The notes under the pieces were generated by a model. It was not told where the DNA came from, ran no database searches, and saw nothing but the letters and a program-made list of their open reading frames with translations. This document shows positions 43,376-53,477 of a DNA stretch of 64,000 nt, piece after piece. The number at the start of each line of letters is the position of its first letter. Position 1 is the first letter of the stretch. Position numbers and translations under genes: made by a program. The stretch covers positions 558,001 to 622,000 of the forward strand of contig CANTFK010000983.1 in assembly GCA_947646735.1 (NCBI GenBank). The letters run 5' to 3'. Origin of the DNA: Peronospora farinosa. Taxonomy: Eukaryota > Oomycota > Peronosporomycetes > Peronosporales > Peronosporaceae.

Positions 43376-44788
43376 TGAGAGAGGGCTCAGATTGTCTATT
43401 TACAGGGAGTTAAAACTATGTGCAAGATCTCTGGTTAAGTGGTTGCCTCGGTCTTCTACCATGACGCGATTGTCCCCCTCCTCGCTTTCCCATTCTGCTG
43501 GCTCGATACATCGGACGTCACGGGGGGGGGGGCACTCTTCTCCAGACACGTAAGTCGTTCCGTTGACCAAGTCCGGGGTTAGTTTCTATCTGTGCACAGT
43601 CTTGACCGATGGCTGGGCTGCTCGCGCACTCGGAGCATCTGTTTTCAGGGGACAGTGGATGCTTTGAAGGGAGTCTTGTACCACCATAGAGTCCCAACGG
43701 CTGGCCTCTTCCGCGAGGTCGACTTGCTCTGCTTTTCCCATCAACCCCGGGTTACAATCGTTTTCAGACTTGCCTAGACGTACCACTGGACGAAAAGTGT
43801 CTGGCCTGCTGCTTACTATACATAACAAAACGAACCGGTACTGGATCTCAACGGGGTCGTCACGGCTCTCGAAGCAGTTCTCTTCGTGAAACCGGCAATC
43901 GCGCTCAGCGAACGGGTCGACTGCTTGGGCTAGATCGTGAAGGGTAGAAACTAACGTGGTGCTAGATACCTCAACGCTTTGTCGACGGCATAATACCCAG
44001 GGATATTCTGCGGACCGCTACCCTTGCGGGTCACACGCTACGCTGCCTCCCAGAGCGCGCGCAGCGAGGAGAAGGCCTCCCCCCTTTTGCCTTGGCCCCT
44101 CTTTGGGGAGGGGGGGGTTCCTATCCAAGGAAAAGGGGACCAGTACACTGGCTCTCGAAGGTCTCCGTCTCTGTCCGTTGTTGCCCGAAGGCGCAAATTG
44201 GGAAGTCAGGGTGGATCACGTTTGTGTATCGCAACCAAGTGACAGGCCAAAAGTAATCATGTAAAATTTTAGACCTTACATTAAATATCATACCTCACTT
44301 CCCAATTTGCGCCTTCGGGCAACAACGGACAGAGACGGAGACCTTCGAGAGCCAGTGTACTGGTCCCCTTTTCCTTGGATGGGAACCCCCCCTCCCCAAA
44401 GAGGGGCCAAGGCAAAAGGGGGGAGGCCTTCTCCTCGCTGCGCGCGCTCTGGGAGGCAGCGTAGCGTGTGACCCGCAAGGGTAGCGGTCCGCAGAATATC
44501 CCTGGGTATTATGCCGTCGACAAAGCGTTGAGGTATCTAGCACCACGTTAGTTTCTACCCTTCACGATCTAGCCCAAGCAGTCGACCCGTTCGCTGAGCG
44601 CGATTGCCGGTTTCACGAAGAGAACTGCTTCGAGAGCCGTGACGACCCCGTTGAGATCCAGTACCGGTTCGTTTTGTTATGTATAGTAAGCAGCAGGCCC
44701 AACACTTTTCGTCCAGTGGTGCGTCTAGGCGATCTTGCACATAGTTTTAACTCCCTGTAAATAGGCATTCCGAGCCCTCTCTCTCTCA
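43376..44788. repeat. Large inverted repeat
   Basis: Inner arms 43772-44206 and 44297-44730 (about 435 bp) are near-perfect complements around a 90-bp centre. Outer arms 43376-43430 and 44731-44788 pair as well. The left arm holds an extra 342 bp (43430-43771) with no partner, so the right arm has a deletion or the left an insertion. Mirror-image open frames (43956-44264 plus, 44546-44295 minus) simply reflect the symmetry. The repeat family is not identified. Confidence 0.85.
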
Positions 44789-44805
44789 CAAACGTGATCC
44801 ACCCT

Positions 44806-45286
44806 TGTAAATGTGATATCCATTGATGGATTCACATGGGAAGGGATGACGCTAGTTGAAGCTAGGCATCGCGACGTCCCAAGAGGAAGTTATCCGCAAG
44901 CTTAAATCTACATTTAAGCTCATGCATCTAAATACGCTTCTAAAGAGTCGCGTATCCGATCTATATACATATATAGCCAATCAGTAGTTAAGTTTTATAT
45001 TTAATTCTAATTCTTTAAATATAACTCAGTCTTGAATTTACTACACACTGTCTACTGCGCACAAGAAGCTGAGTAAGCTTCTGCGTGACGTAAGTAGGAC
45101 ACTTGTTAGTTGTTCGCTGCTCTTTCGCTTGAGCGAGAGGCAATTGGTAGTACGACTGCTTCAGCAGTCGACCAACCACACAACCACCCTCGCACGCGAA
45201 GGTAAAACGATCTAACCGCTTCCTCGCTTGTGCTGAAGGTGTGCGCTAAGAAGTACGAGGCAACTTTGTAGAAGTGCCCGTGTACA
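44806..45286 (+). repeat. TE-E 5' LTR, truncated at its left end
   Basis: Matches the solo LTR 35544-36132 (reverse strand) but lacks its first ~150 bp; the left edge abuts the inverted repeat. It ends CCCGTGTACA at 45286. TGGTAGCACTAG at 45289 is the primer binding site, 2 nt from the LTR. Confidence 0.8.
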
Positions 45287-45334
45287 CTTGGTAGCACTAG
45301 TAGTCCTTCCCACGACCCGTCTCTCTGAGCGTAC

Positions 45335-46420
45335 GTGTGGATACGGATGTTCCTCAATATGGACTGGAGCGAATCCCCTCACCTCTTCCAACATCATTGG
45401 GAGTTGGCAGAGCATATGGCGCAGGGACTTGGTGAACAAGCCCTGGTCAAGCTCTTGCATTGTCCTCCTGAGCAATATGTCGCTCAGTTTGAGCAATTTG
45501 AGGCGTTTGGGCTCGGACAGCGTAGAAACGCGTCCGAGGTAAACAGCCAAGCCACCGCTGAGTCCATCACTAAGACTCAGGATGAGCTTTTGCGTGAGCA
45601 GGCACGTAATGAGGCGCTCAACAGGACTGTTGAGACGCTCTCTGCCCGGCCTGCTCAACCGAGGCCCATTCGGATGGGCCCTCCGAAGTTCGATGGAAGT
45701 AGCCCTCACACGATTGTTCACTGGATATTAGCAGTGGAGCAATGTGGAGTGGCGCAGCTCATCGAAGACGACACCAGAATGGTGTCGTATGCTATGTCCA
45801 GCTTGCGTGGCAAAGCGTCAGAGTGGGCATATTTTTCTGCGCTGATAGCAAATGCTGATGCATTTCCATCATGGGCGATCTTTAAAACAAAGATTCGCGC
45901 CATTTATCATCCGCCTAACAACGAAGTGTTACTTCAGGTGCGCTTCTTTGGAGCACGACAGGCGAAACGCTCTCTGCAAGAATTTGTGCAGGAGATGCGT
46001 TCGTTGTCGGCGTCCATTAATGTGGGTTCGATACCGGAACACATTAAGGTGTCTACGTTCATAAATGGACTTTGGCACGGCCCATCACTTCAGGCCCTAT
46101 TAGAAAGGTGCCAGCGACTATGTAAGAGGCAATTGACATTGCCTTGGTTGAGGAGCAATCCGCAAACAGCGCCTCGACAACACCTTATTATAAGCCGTCA
46201 GCCGAGAGGTCGGATGCCACTCCAATGGAGTTAGGCAATGCAATGCTACAAGTGCGGCAAGTGCGGCCATATGATGGCTCGCTGCTATGCCAAACTTGCT
46301 GTTGGGGCCAAGGCATCCAGCAAAACGTCCTCAACCCGAAGGGGGGGTCGAAGAACCTGCAAGTCGCACGGGTTCAGATTCGACACCCGATAAGTCGGGA
46401 AATACGGGAGCGCAGTAGGG
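45335..46420 (+). pseudogene. TE-E gag
   Basis: 45335-46234 (299 aa) holds the gag domain (PKFDGSSPHTIVHWILAVEQ, VSYAMSSLRGKASEWAYFSA). Frame changes near 46125 and 46242 break the end. The zinc knuckle CYKCGKCGHMMARC (46244-46285) is present in the original frame. The gag stop TAG is at 46416-46418 in the hairpin. Confidence 0.85.
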
Positions 46421-46436
46421 GCGGGATGCCCTACTG
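46397..46436 (+). promoter_or_regulatory. TE-E gag-pro -1 frameshift site
   Basis: Heptamer G GGA AAT (46397-46403), 9-nt spacer, stem CAGTAGGG/CCCTACTG (46413-46420, 46429-46436) with an 8-nt loop; gag stop in the stem; protease in the -1 frame. The heptamer differs in sequence from TE-B/TE-D but obeys X XXY YYZ. Confidence 0.7.
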
Positions 46437-46468
46437 TCGCGAACTCTGAAGCTACCCCTAAGTTCAGA

Positions 46469-47137
46469 GTGATCGAACAAATGGGTAGCATAGTCCCTGA
46501 GGTACCAAAAGTTCGGACTTCAACCATTTTGGTCTGTAGTGCTCGGGTACGAGGCTATGACCAAGTGATGTCCCTTCTCGTGGATTCGGGTGCATTACAA
46601 AACTTTGTGAAACTCGCGGCTCTGGATAAGAGTCCGGCAAGTTATGAGTCGCTTTGCCAGGATGTAAAGAGAGAAGAGGCGATCGTTCATTTAGCGAACG
46701 GCGCGCTCGTAATATCGGAGGGAGTTCAAGTTGAACTCGCCTTCAGCTTCAGTGACTTCTCTTGTAAAGAGAAGTTCACAGTGCTAGGTATGGAGAATCC
46801 GTATGACCTCATCCTTGGCATGCCTTGGTTGGATAAACACCAACCATGGATCGACTGGCGTACACGCACAGTCGCTAACTCTACGCAGGACACCGGAAAG
46901 AATGTGCTTTTGCGAGAGATTGACGGTGTGTCCAACACAGTCGAGGTTGCGATGACGGTATGTCAATCGGCACCAGGTACTACCCAGCTCGTGGAGCCTG
47001 GAGTAGTTGAAAGTGTCCTGACAGGAAGGCAGGTTATACAAATTCCTACCCATCTCGAGGAGACTGGTGTAGTGAATGGGACGATGACAGGTAGCCATAC
47101 GTCCAAAGTGGTCCTTCACAGAGCCGAGAGCTTGTAG
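46469..47137 (+). CDS. TE-E aspartic protease
   Basis: 222 aa. Active site LLVDSGALQNFVKLAAL (DSG), then DLILGMPWLDKHQPWIDWRT. The frame is open upstream to the slippery heptamer. A C-terminal linker follows. Confidence 0.85.
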   Translation: MIEQMGSIVPEVPKVRTSTILVCSARVRGYDQVMSLLVDSGALQNFVKLAALDKSPASYESLCQDVKREEAIVHLANGALVISEGVQVELAFSFSDFSCKEKFTVLGMENPYDLILGMPWLDKHQPWIDWRTRTVANSTQDTGKNVLLREIDGVSNTVEVAMTVCQSAPGTTQLVEPGVVESVLTGRQVIQIPTHLEETGVVNGTMTGSHTSKVVLHRAESL

Positions 47138-47221
47138 CAGTTTGATGGTGGGCTGACAGAAAGTCAAGCGCCACAAGAACCGGCGCAGAGACATAAGCCT
47201 AGTGCGGTTGGAAGGAGTGCG

Positions 47222-48478
47222 TTGGCTAATACAGCAACGACACCTTCTTCCAGGTCAAAAGTCGTGGCGACTCGAAGAACGAGCACCAGACGTATTAAGA
47301 CGATCAAAGGCACGTACATACGAGTGATCCTTGGATCAGTCTCGTTCCAAGAGGACGGACCTACGAACGAGTTGTTCGAGGTCGTCGAAGACAAGATGCC
47401 GGAGGCATCCTCAGTTGAGGTGCTCCAACTTGTCTTTGCATCTGCCGAGGAGATAGTAAATCTCTCGGAGATGACGTGGGATCTGTTCCTGTCTGAACAA
47501 GGAAGGAAAGATCCACGAGATAGTCGCACTAGTTCCAAAAGAGAACGTGGTGAACTGTTGCTCGTCGTCCACAATGGACGAGAGCGTCTTGGAGACCGAC
47601 AGAAGAAACGGTTCGCTGCTCAAGGCTGGGATGCCTTAAAGGGCAGCCCGTTTTATGATGTTCTGGCTCGGCACTTCTGCTGGAAACACATCACGGTGTG
47701 GAAACACCGTGATGTGTTTCCAGCAGAAGTGCCGAGCCGCCTACCGGCCGATAGGGGCATCAGGCACGAGATTGACCTGGATCCTGGCACCAAGTATTGT
47801 GTAAACAGGCAATGGCCATTGCCGAAGAAACAAGTCGATTACACCGATGAGCTCTTCGACAAGCGAGCCAAGGCGGGACATGTACGCGAGAGCAAGTCGC
47901 CTCACTGCAGCCCGACCTTCTGTGTGCGTAAAGCAGCAGGTGGATGTCGCGTGGTTCATGCTTATAATAAGCTGAACACGGCCACCATTCCTGCTCAAAC
48001 GTCGATCCCGCAGAAAGATGTTTTGTTGAACTCCATGGTAAAGTCAACTATCTTTTCCTCGTTGGATCTAAAGGATGGCTACTATCAAGTTCTCATGAGA
48101 GATACTGATGTAGCCAAAACGGCAGTAAGCACCCCAAGCGGTATGCTGCGGGAGTGGCTTGTGATGCCACAAGGGTTGAAAAATGCTCCGGCAACATTCA
48201 ACCGAGTGGTGGCTCACGTAATGCGTCAGCACCGTGCCTACGCGTCCCATTACTTTGACTATGTATTCGTGCATAGTAGGGCGGAGAACGGTCCGAGCGC
48301 AATAGAGTCTCACAAGAGTCGGTTAGACGATGTGCTGCAGACTGTGGGTGACGCCCAATTATACGTAAACTTGAAAAAGTGCGTAATAGGGGTCCCCGAG
48401 ATACCTGTGCTGGGCTGCATCGTAGGTACACATGGTGTACGAGCAGACCCAGAAAAGGTTAAGGCTATCAAGGAATGA
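47222..48478 (+). CDS. TE-E reverse transcriptase
   Basis: 418 aa. Linker, then [72 protein letters not shown] and the catalytic box HYFDYVFVHSRAE. The second Asp of Y-x-D-D is Tyr here (GAT to TAT), predicted to kill polymerisation. The frame ends at TGA (48476-48478), probably a former Trp codon. A perfect 35-bp hairpin lies in the frame at 47665-47738. Confidence 0.88.
   Translation: MANTATTPSSRSKVVATRRTSTRRIKTIKGTYIRVILGSVSFQEDGPTNELFEVVEDKMPEASSVEVLQLVFASAEEIVNLSEMTWDLFLSEQGRKDPRDSRTSSKRERGELLLVVHNGRERLGDRQKKRFAAQGWDALKGSPFYDVLARHFCWKHITVWKHRDVFPAEVPSRLPADRGIRHEIDLDPGTKYCVNRQWPLPKKQVDYTDELFDKRAKAGHVRESKSPHCSPTFCVRKAAGGCRVVHAYNKLNTATIPAQTSIPQKDVLLNSMVKSTIFSSLDLKDGYYQVLMRDTDVAKTAVSTPSGMLREWLVMPQGLKNAPATFNRVVAHVMRQHRAYASHYFDYVFVHSRAENGPSAIESHKSRLDDVLQTVGDAQLYVNLKKCVIGVPEIPVLGCIVGTHGVRADPEKVKAIKE
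47665..47738. repeat. 35-bp perfect palindrome in TE-E RT
   Basis: Arms 47665-47699 and 47704-47738 are exact complements around the 4-nt loop GGAA. It inserts extra residues (FCWKHITVWK) before RDVFPAEVP and keeps the frame. Confidence 0.9.
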
Positions 48479-48921
48479 CCAGTTCCACGACACGTGAAGG
48501 ATCTGCGCCAATTCCTTGGGATCGCTAATTACTTGCATAAGTACAGCAAGAATTATGCGGAGCGGAATAAGCCATTGTCTGACCTTTTGAAAAAGGATAC
48601 AGAATGAACTTGGTATAAGGAGCAAGTAGATGCGTTCACATAAGTGAATCAATCTCTTGTAGAGGCACCGGTCTTGGCATTGCCAGACGCGGATAAGCTT
48701 TTTAGCGTCGTCTGCGATGCAAGCAATTTTTCAATCGGCAGCGCGCTCATGCAGAAGGATGACAACGGCGTTGACCGTGTCATATCGTATCAGTCTCGGC
48801 TTTTGAAAGCCGCCGAGCTGAATTACCCTGTTCATGACAAGGAGCTACTTTCAATTAAGCATGCCCTTGTAAAGTTTCGTGTGCACCTCTTGGGCACCGA
48901 ACCTTTTGTGGTTTATACGGA
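48479..48921 (+). pseudogene. TE-E RT connection and RNase H, cut by TE-F
   Basis: HVKDLRQFLGIANYLHKYSK, then FSVVCDASNFSIGSALMQKD and [20 protein letters not shown], ending PFVVYTD at the TE-F junction. Two more stops interrupt the frame (48605 and near 48640). Confidence 0.85.
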
Positions 48922-50357
48922 TGTGGAGAAGTGCTAGAGAAATGGGGGGCCCTTCGTAGTTATTATAACAACTGGCGGGAAAGATCTCGGTCACTCTCTT
49001 GAATGAGTGACAGGGAGTGACCAGGGTCCCGAACTGGTCCAAGGTCCCGAGTTCGGAGAAGATACTAGGATGCCCTACACTACAGACCAAAGGACCAGTG
49101 CTGCTAGGACAGCTTAAGTTGACCCCAGGTAACAGGTGGGTCCCAGACAACAGGTGGACCCAGGTGACCGGTGGACCCCAGGCAACAGGTTGACCCAGAC
49201 AACAGGTGGACCCAGGTGACAGGTGGACCCCAGGTAGCATGTGGACTCCAGGCAACATGCGGACCCCAGGTAACAGGGGCCCAGGGGTACCAGGATACTA
49301 GGGCCCAGGGGCCTAGGGGTGCCAGGGTACGGGGCCTAGGGGTACCAGGGTGCCGGGGCCCAGGGGCCTAAGGGTACCAGGATACTAGGGCCCAGGGACC
49401 TAAGGGTACCAGGGTACCGGGGCCTAGGGGTACCAGGGTGCCGGGGCCCAGGGGCCTAAGGGTACCAGGGTACTAAGGCCCAAGGGCCTAAGGGTACCAG
49501 GGTACCAGGGTACCGGGGCCCAGGGGTACCGGAATACCGGGGTACCGGGGCCCTGGGGTACAGGGGCCCAGGGGTACCGGGGCCTAGGGGTACCAGGGTG
49601 CCGGGGCCCAGGGTACCGAGGCCCAGGGGTACCAGGGCCCAATGTCCGAGGGTGCAGAACCGGTACAAAGAATATCGAAGATTACAGAAAGTACAGGGTA
49701 CCAAGGAGCCAGTCCTTCCTCCAAGAGTCGGCACGTGACACTTTCCAGATCAAAGGGTTAGGGTTAGGCAAGAAAAGCATACAGAGAATAAGATAAATAA
49801 ACACACTCGAATTTGCATTACACGTGGCAGCTTTAAGCGCCCCTCCTAAGCTTCTCCGTCGCTACACCTCTTCCGGGCGGGATACCCTTTGGCCCCCCGA
49901 CGTCCAGCAGGTGTTAGACGGCTCAAGCAACGCAAGTTGAACCTCAGGATAGTTGGCCTGAGGTGTCAAGTAAGTGTCAACACTCTACGACCCGCTACAG
50001 GAAGCGGTTTCCCTACGGGGAAGAACACAAAGGGGTCCAAGGACCAAAAACAGTCAGCCACCAAAGGGGTACATAGTACCAGGTGCATCGCTCTCGACTA
50101 AGTCGATTGAGCCCAAGAAACCCGGTCCCAAGTGAAGTATATCCACTCGGGGACCACCAAGTCCAAGTCTTATACAAAGACCAAGTTTAAGTCTTCTACG
50201 TCAACCGAGGAGCAAGACCAGCCAAGCCGACGGGTACACAAGGTGAGACCCAAGGCCAATACGACACGGTATCGGGGTACCCCCTCCGTAAGTCGGCAGT
50301 CCGGCGCTGTGTGTGTTTGTGGATCTCCTACGTTGTTTGAGAATCCACTCCACCACA
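48922..50357 (+). repeat. TE-F 5' LTR with GC-rich internal repeats
   Basis: 1,436 bp. 49260-49640 is a mosaic of short ggtaccagg / ggggcccagg units. It is 143 bp longer than the 3' LTR because more of these units are present. Confidence 0.93.
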
Positions 50358-52834
50358 ATGGTGCGCGTGCCCGTATCTTCGGGAGACGCGGGATTTCACC
50401 GTGAGTCCCACGAAGAAGAAAAGACATCGGTCAAGATAGACCAAGGGACAACCAAGACACTGGAAACCGGATCGCCAGTGATCAAGAAGGAAGAAGGATC
50501 GGAGGACCTGCAGAGCCCGGGGAGGAGCTCTGCTATTGAGGTCAAGGTGGAATATGAAGAAAAACCACCAAATCCTCCCCCTTATGTCTTCGTTGAAAAA
50601 AACAATATGGGCCATAATCAATATTATGGTCCAGGGGTCCCAAGTTTGACAGCGAAAGCTAAAAAACAAGGGACCCCGAAACAAGTCTCCCAACCTACCA
50701 CTCAAGAGCCAAAGGTGCCCAAGAACAAGCAGCAAAAGAAGCAGAAGCATACCAAGTTGAAGGCACCGAGAGGCGGAGACACGACGGACGAGTCGGGAGA
50801 GAGCCAAGGCGCGGCCAGTAAGGACTGGACAGAAGAAGATTTGGAAGAAGCCTATCATCGGAATAAATTGAAGAAGTTTCTTCGAAAGGACCCGGTGATG
50901 AAGGCGCTCAAGGTCAAGCTTCTGGACCAGGTCCACGGTCCGATAACGGCTCTTCCCACCACGACCACAGACCTGGAGGTCCTCAAGGCCGTAATGAATC
51001 TACTACATGAAGCTGGGATGGCTGCTGGGAACTTTACTGCTGAGACCCTCTTCGATTTCGGGTTCGAGACCTTGAAGAAGACCTTAGTGACCCTGCATGG
51101 TCACCTCAAGACGTTAGTGGGGGAGTTCCCCCCAAAGGAAGTACCCCGTCAAGATGGAGGAGTAGTGGATCCTGGTGTGGGCTCTCCTGCTGGGTCACTC
51201 GGTGAATCGTCACCAAGGTCTCAATATGAATCGGCCACCTCATCTATGATGTCGGCCCTTATGGATACGGTGGACCGAATGCAACTGGGTCCAGCTGGTG
51301 CAGCGTTGTTGGAAGCACGAATTCGTGAAGCTGGTCATATGGACACAGCAACCCCATGGGTCCAGCGCCAAGCACAGGAGGAGACGGAAGCCCGGTGCAA
51401 AGTGGAGCCAAGGTTGATGGGGACAAAAACAGACCAGGAAACAAAGGCTGAGTCAGTTTCCCCTAGCGCGCTCCAGTCGTACTTTGATAAGGCGATGACC
51501 AAGTTCCTTGAAGAGCAAGGCTCCACAAAAGTTGCAGTGGACAGGGGACACACCACGAGGGGTCAAGGGCCAGTTCACCCCAGGTCCTCCCAGCAGATTG
51601 AGCGCCTAGGACCACTAGGCAATATCCCTGATGTGGACATGGAATCTGTGGGGTCAACCCATGATGAATACGACCCAGATGACTTGGCGTTCCCGATGAC
51701 CTCAGCGCGAGCGACTGTGGCCACGGATACGGCAGGAGGACCCCCTACTGTTGTTCCACACATTAGGGTATCGGCCTCGTCGGATCTGAAGGAATTTAGC
51801 GGAAGGGACCACGATGAAGATCGTGCCAGAAGCTGGAGCACTAAGGTAAAGACGGCTTTCCTCCGAGACCAGGCACCAGACAGCGAGAAGTGCCTCATCT
51901 TTGGGCCCCTGCTCACAGGTCCAGCTCAGAATTGGTATCGACAGCTGGGTCGAACAGTGCGCGTTGATTGGAAACTGCTGCTGCGAGAGTTCCAAGCACA
52001 ATTTTGCGGCTTGGGGGTGTCGGTGGCCCGACAATATTATCACGCTAGAAAGAGGACCGACGAGTCACCCTTGGAATATCTGTACCGTTTGAACGTGGCA
52101 GGACTCAGGGCCAAGCTAGATATTAAGGGTGGACCCCCCAGTGTAAAGCGTGAACACGTGGACCATTACGTGGAAACCTTGGATGATCGAGAATTAGCGG
52201 ACCAGCTTACATTGCTCAGACTTTCTGATGCAGACGACCTGGAGGAAGTCCTGCTGGCTCGTCAGAGAGCGAAGACGCGTCAAGGAAGGGTCTTGTTCGG
52301 TTCCAGCAAGTTTCGCCAGAAGGCCCCAACCACTCCAGACCACACCAAGAGTCAGCTGAGGAGACCCGTCCAAGTCATCCGAGCCACTTCTGAAAGTGAA
52401 AATGACCAAGGGTCCAGCTCCAGTGGGTCTGAGGGAGAAGGTGACCTCAGAAGAATTTATGCGGCGGCGAGTAAACCTTACACTGGTAGGGCGAGGAACG
52501 CAGATGACCCCCGGGACCATCAGGACCCAGAGCCAGACCGAGGTAGACGCATGGCAGAGGGAACTGGACAAAAGGTGGTTCCAGGGTCACCCGTACCCAT
52601 TGTGGATCTAGGAAGCATGTGGATCTGGACTGTTGGAAGCGACTCGTTTGCGAGTGTTGTGGAAAGAAGGGTCACCCAGCTGACCACTGCCTGTTTGTGT
52701 GTCGCGGTTGTGGCAAGGTTCATGACGTCGGCAAGTGCCCGATGGAAGAGTTCTACAATCTGATTCGCCAGTGGTACAACCCGAACAAACACGCGGGGCA
52801 GCTACCCGAGGCGGCGGAGAAGATGTTAAATTAG
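50358..52834 (+). pseudogene. TE-F gag
   Basis: The first ATG after the LTR (50358) is part of the likely primer binding site TGGTGCGCGTG at 50359. The frame runs to 52763, but the natural frame shifts near 52570-52618 into 52619-52834. Contents: a basic/charged N-terminal half, a gag domain (LKEFSGRDHDEDRARSWSTK, GPLLTGPAQNWYRQLGRTVR, ARQYYHARKRTDESPLEYLY; about 51780-52260), and two zinc knuckles (CECCGKKGHPADHC and CRGCGKVHDVGKC). The second knuckle has CX2CX3HX4C spacing. Gag ends at TAG 52832-52834 in the frameshift signal. Confidence 0.85.
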
Positions 52835-52877
52835 AACGCTCGCCAGGTTTGAATCTGGTACGAGCCGAGCGTTCTAA
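52825..52877 (+). promoter_or_regulatory. TE-F gag-pro -1 frameshift signal
   Basis: Heptamer G TTA AAT (52825-52831) in the gag frame is followed at once by the gag stop TAG. A perfect 12-bp stem has arms 52831-52842 and 52866-52877, with an inner CCAG/CTGG helix in the loop. Protease is in the -1 frame. The stem begins within the heptamer, so its base would have to melt to leave a spacer. Confidence 0.65.
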
Positions 52878-53477
52878 TTGTTGCATTTATGCATTTGTGG
52901 AGAAACACCCCGTGGAGAAGGTCAATAAGTTGGATGAATTGATTGGAAATACATCGGGCTTTTGCATTAATTCTGTTGCTGCTGTGGCCAATGCATGTAT
53001 ACCTCACGTTTATTCCCGAGGGGAGACTATGATGACATTGGATTTATTGCCGGGAGAGTCAAGAGGATACTGGAAACACCATGCCCCAGGAAAGTGGTTT
53101 AAGCAAGCCAAGGCCTCTGGGAAAGTTAACAATATTCGTGCGAATCTACTGTTTGATTCTGGTGCCGAGATATCTATTTTGGATATCGCCTTTGCTCGTA
53201 AGGCAGGCTGCCAGATTAACACAAGCGAGAAACAAGAGTGTGTGGGCATTGGAGAAGCAGTTTAAACCACGGAAGGGCGAACGAAGATCAAGATAACGTT
53301 GAATGGTGTATTAGTATACTTCTTCAATGTGTGGGTCGGGTCCATGGCCGGCCAGGATGTGCTACTAGGAATGGACTTTATGGTGCCAGCTGGAATTCGT
53401 TTGGACATGGCGGACGGAACTATTTGCTTGCCAGACGAAGTTCGAATCCAGCTGACAGGTCGCAAGACCTTGTATAG
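52829..53477 (+). pseudogene. TE-F protease
   Basis: Frame 52735-53265 contains ANLLFDSGAEISILDIAF (DSG). After a single TAA (53263-53265) the same frame continues with WVGSMAGQDVLLGMDFMVPA, the protease C-terminal motif. Only that stop interrupts the enzyme. Confidence 0.8.

Noticed and set aside
43956..44546. Two similar ~100-aa proteins on opposite strands
   Set aside because: They are mirror images caused by the inverted repeat, Pro/Arg-rich with no motif.
49756..49767. ggttagggttagg as telomere repeat
   Set aside because: Two units only, inside both TE-F LTRs; not a telomeric array.
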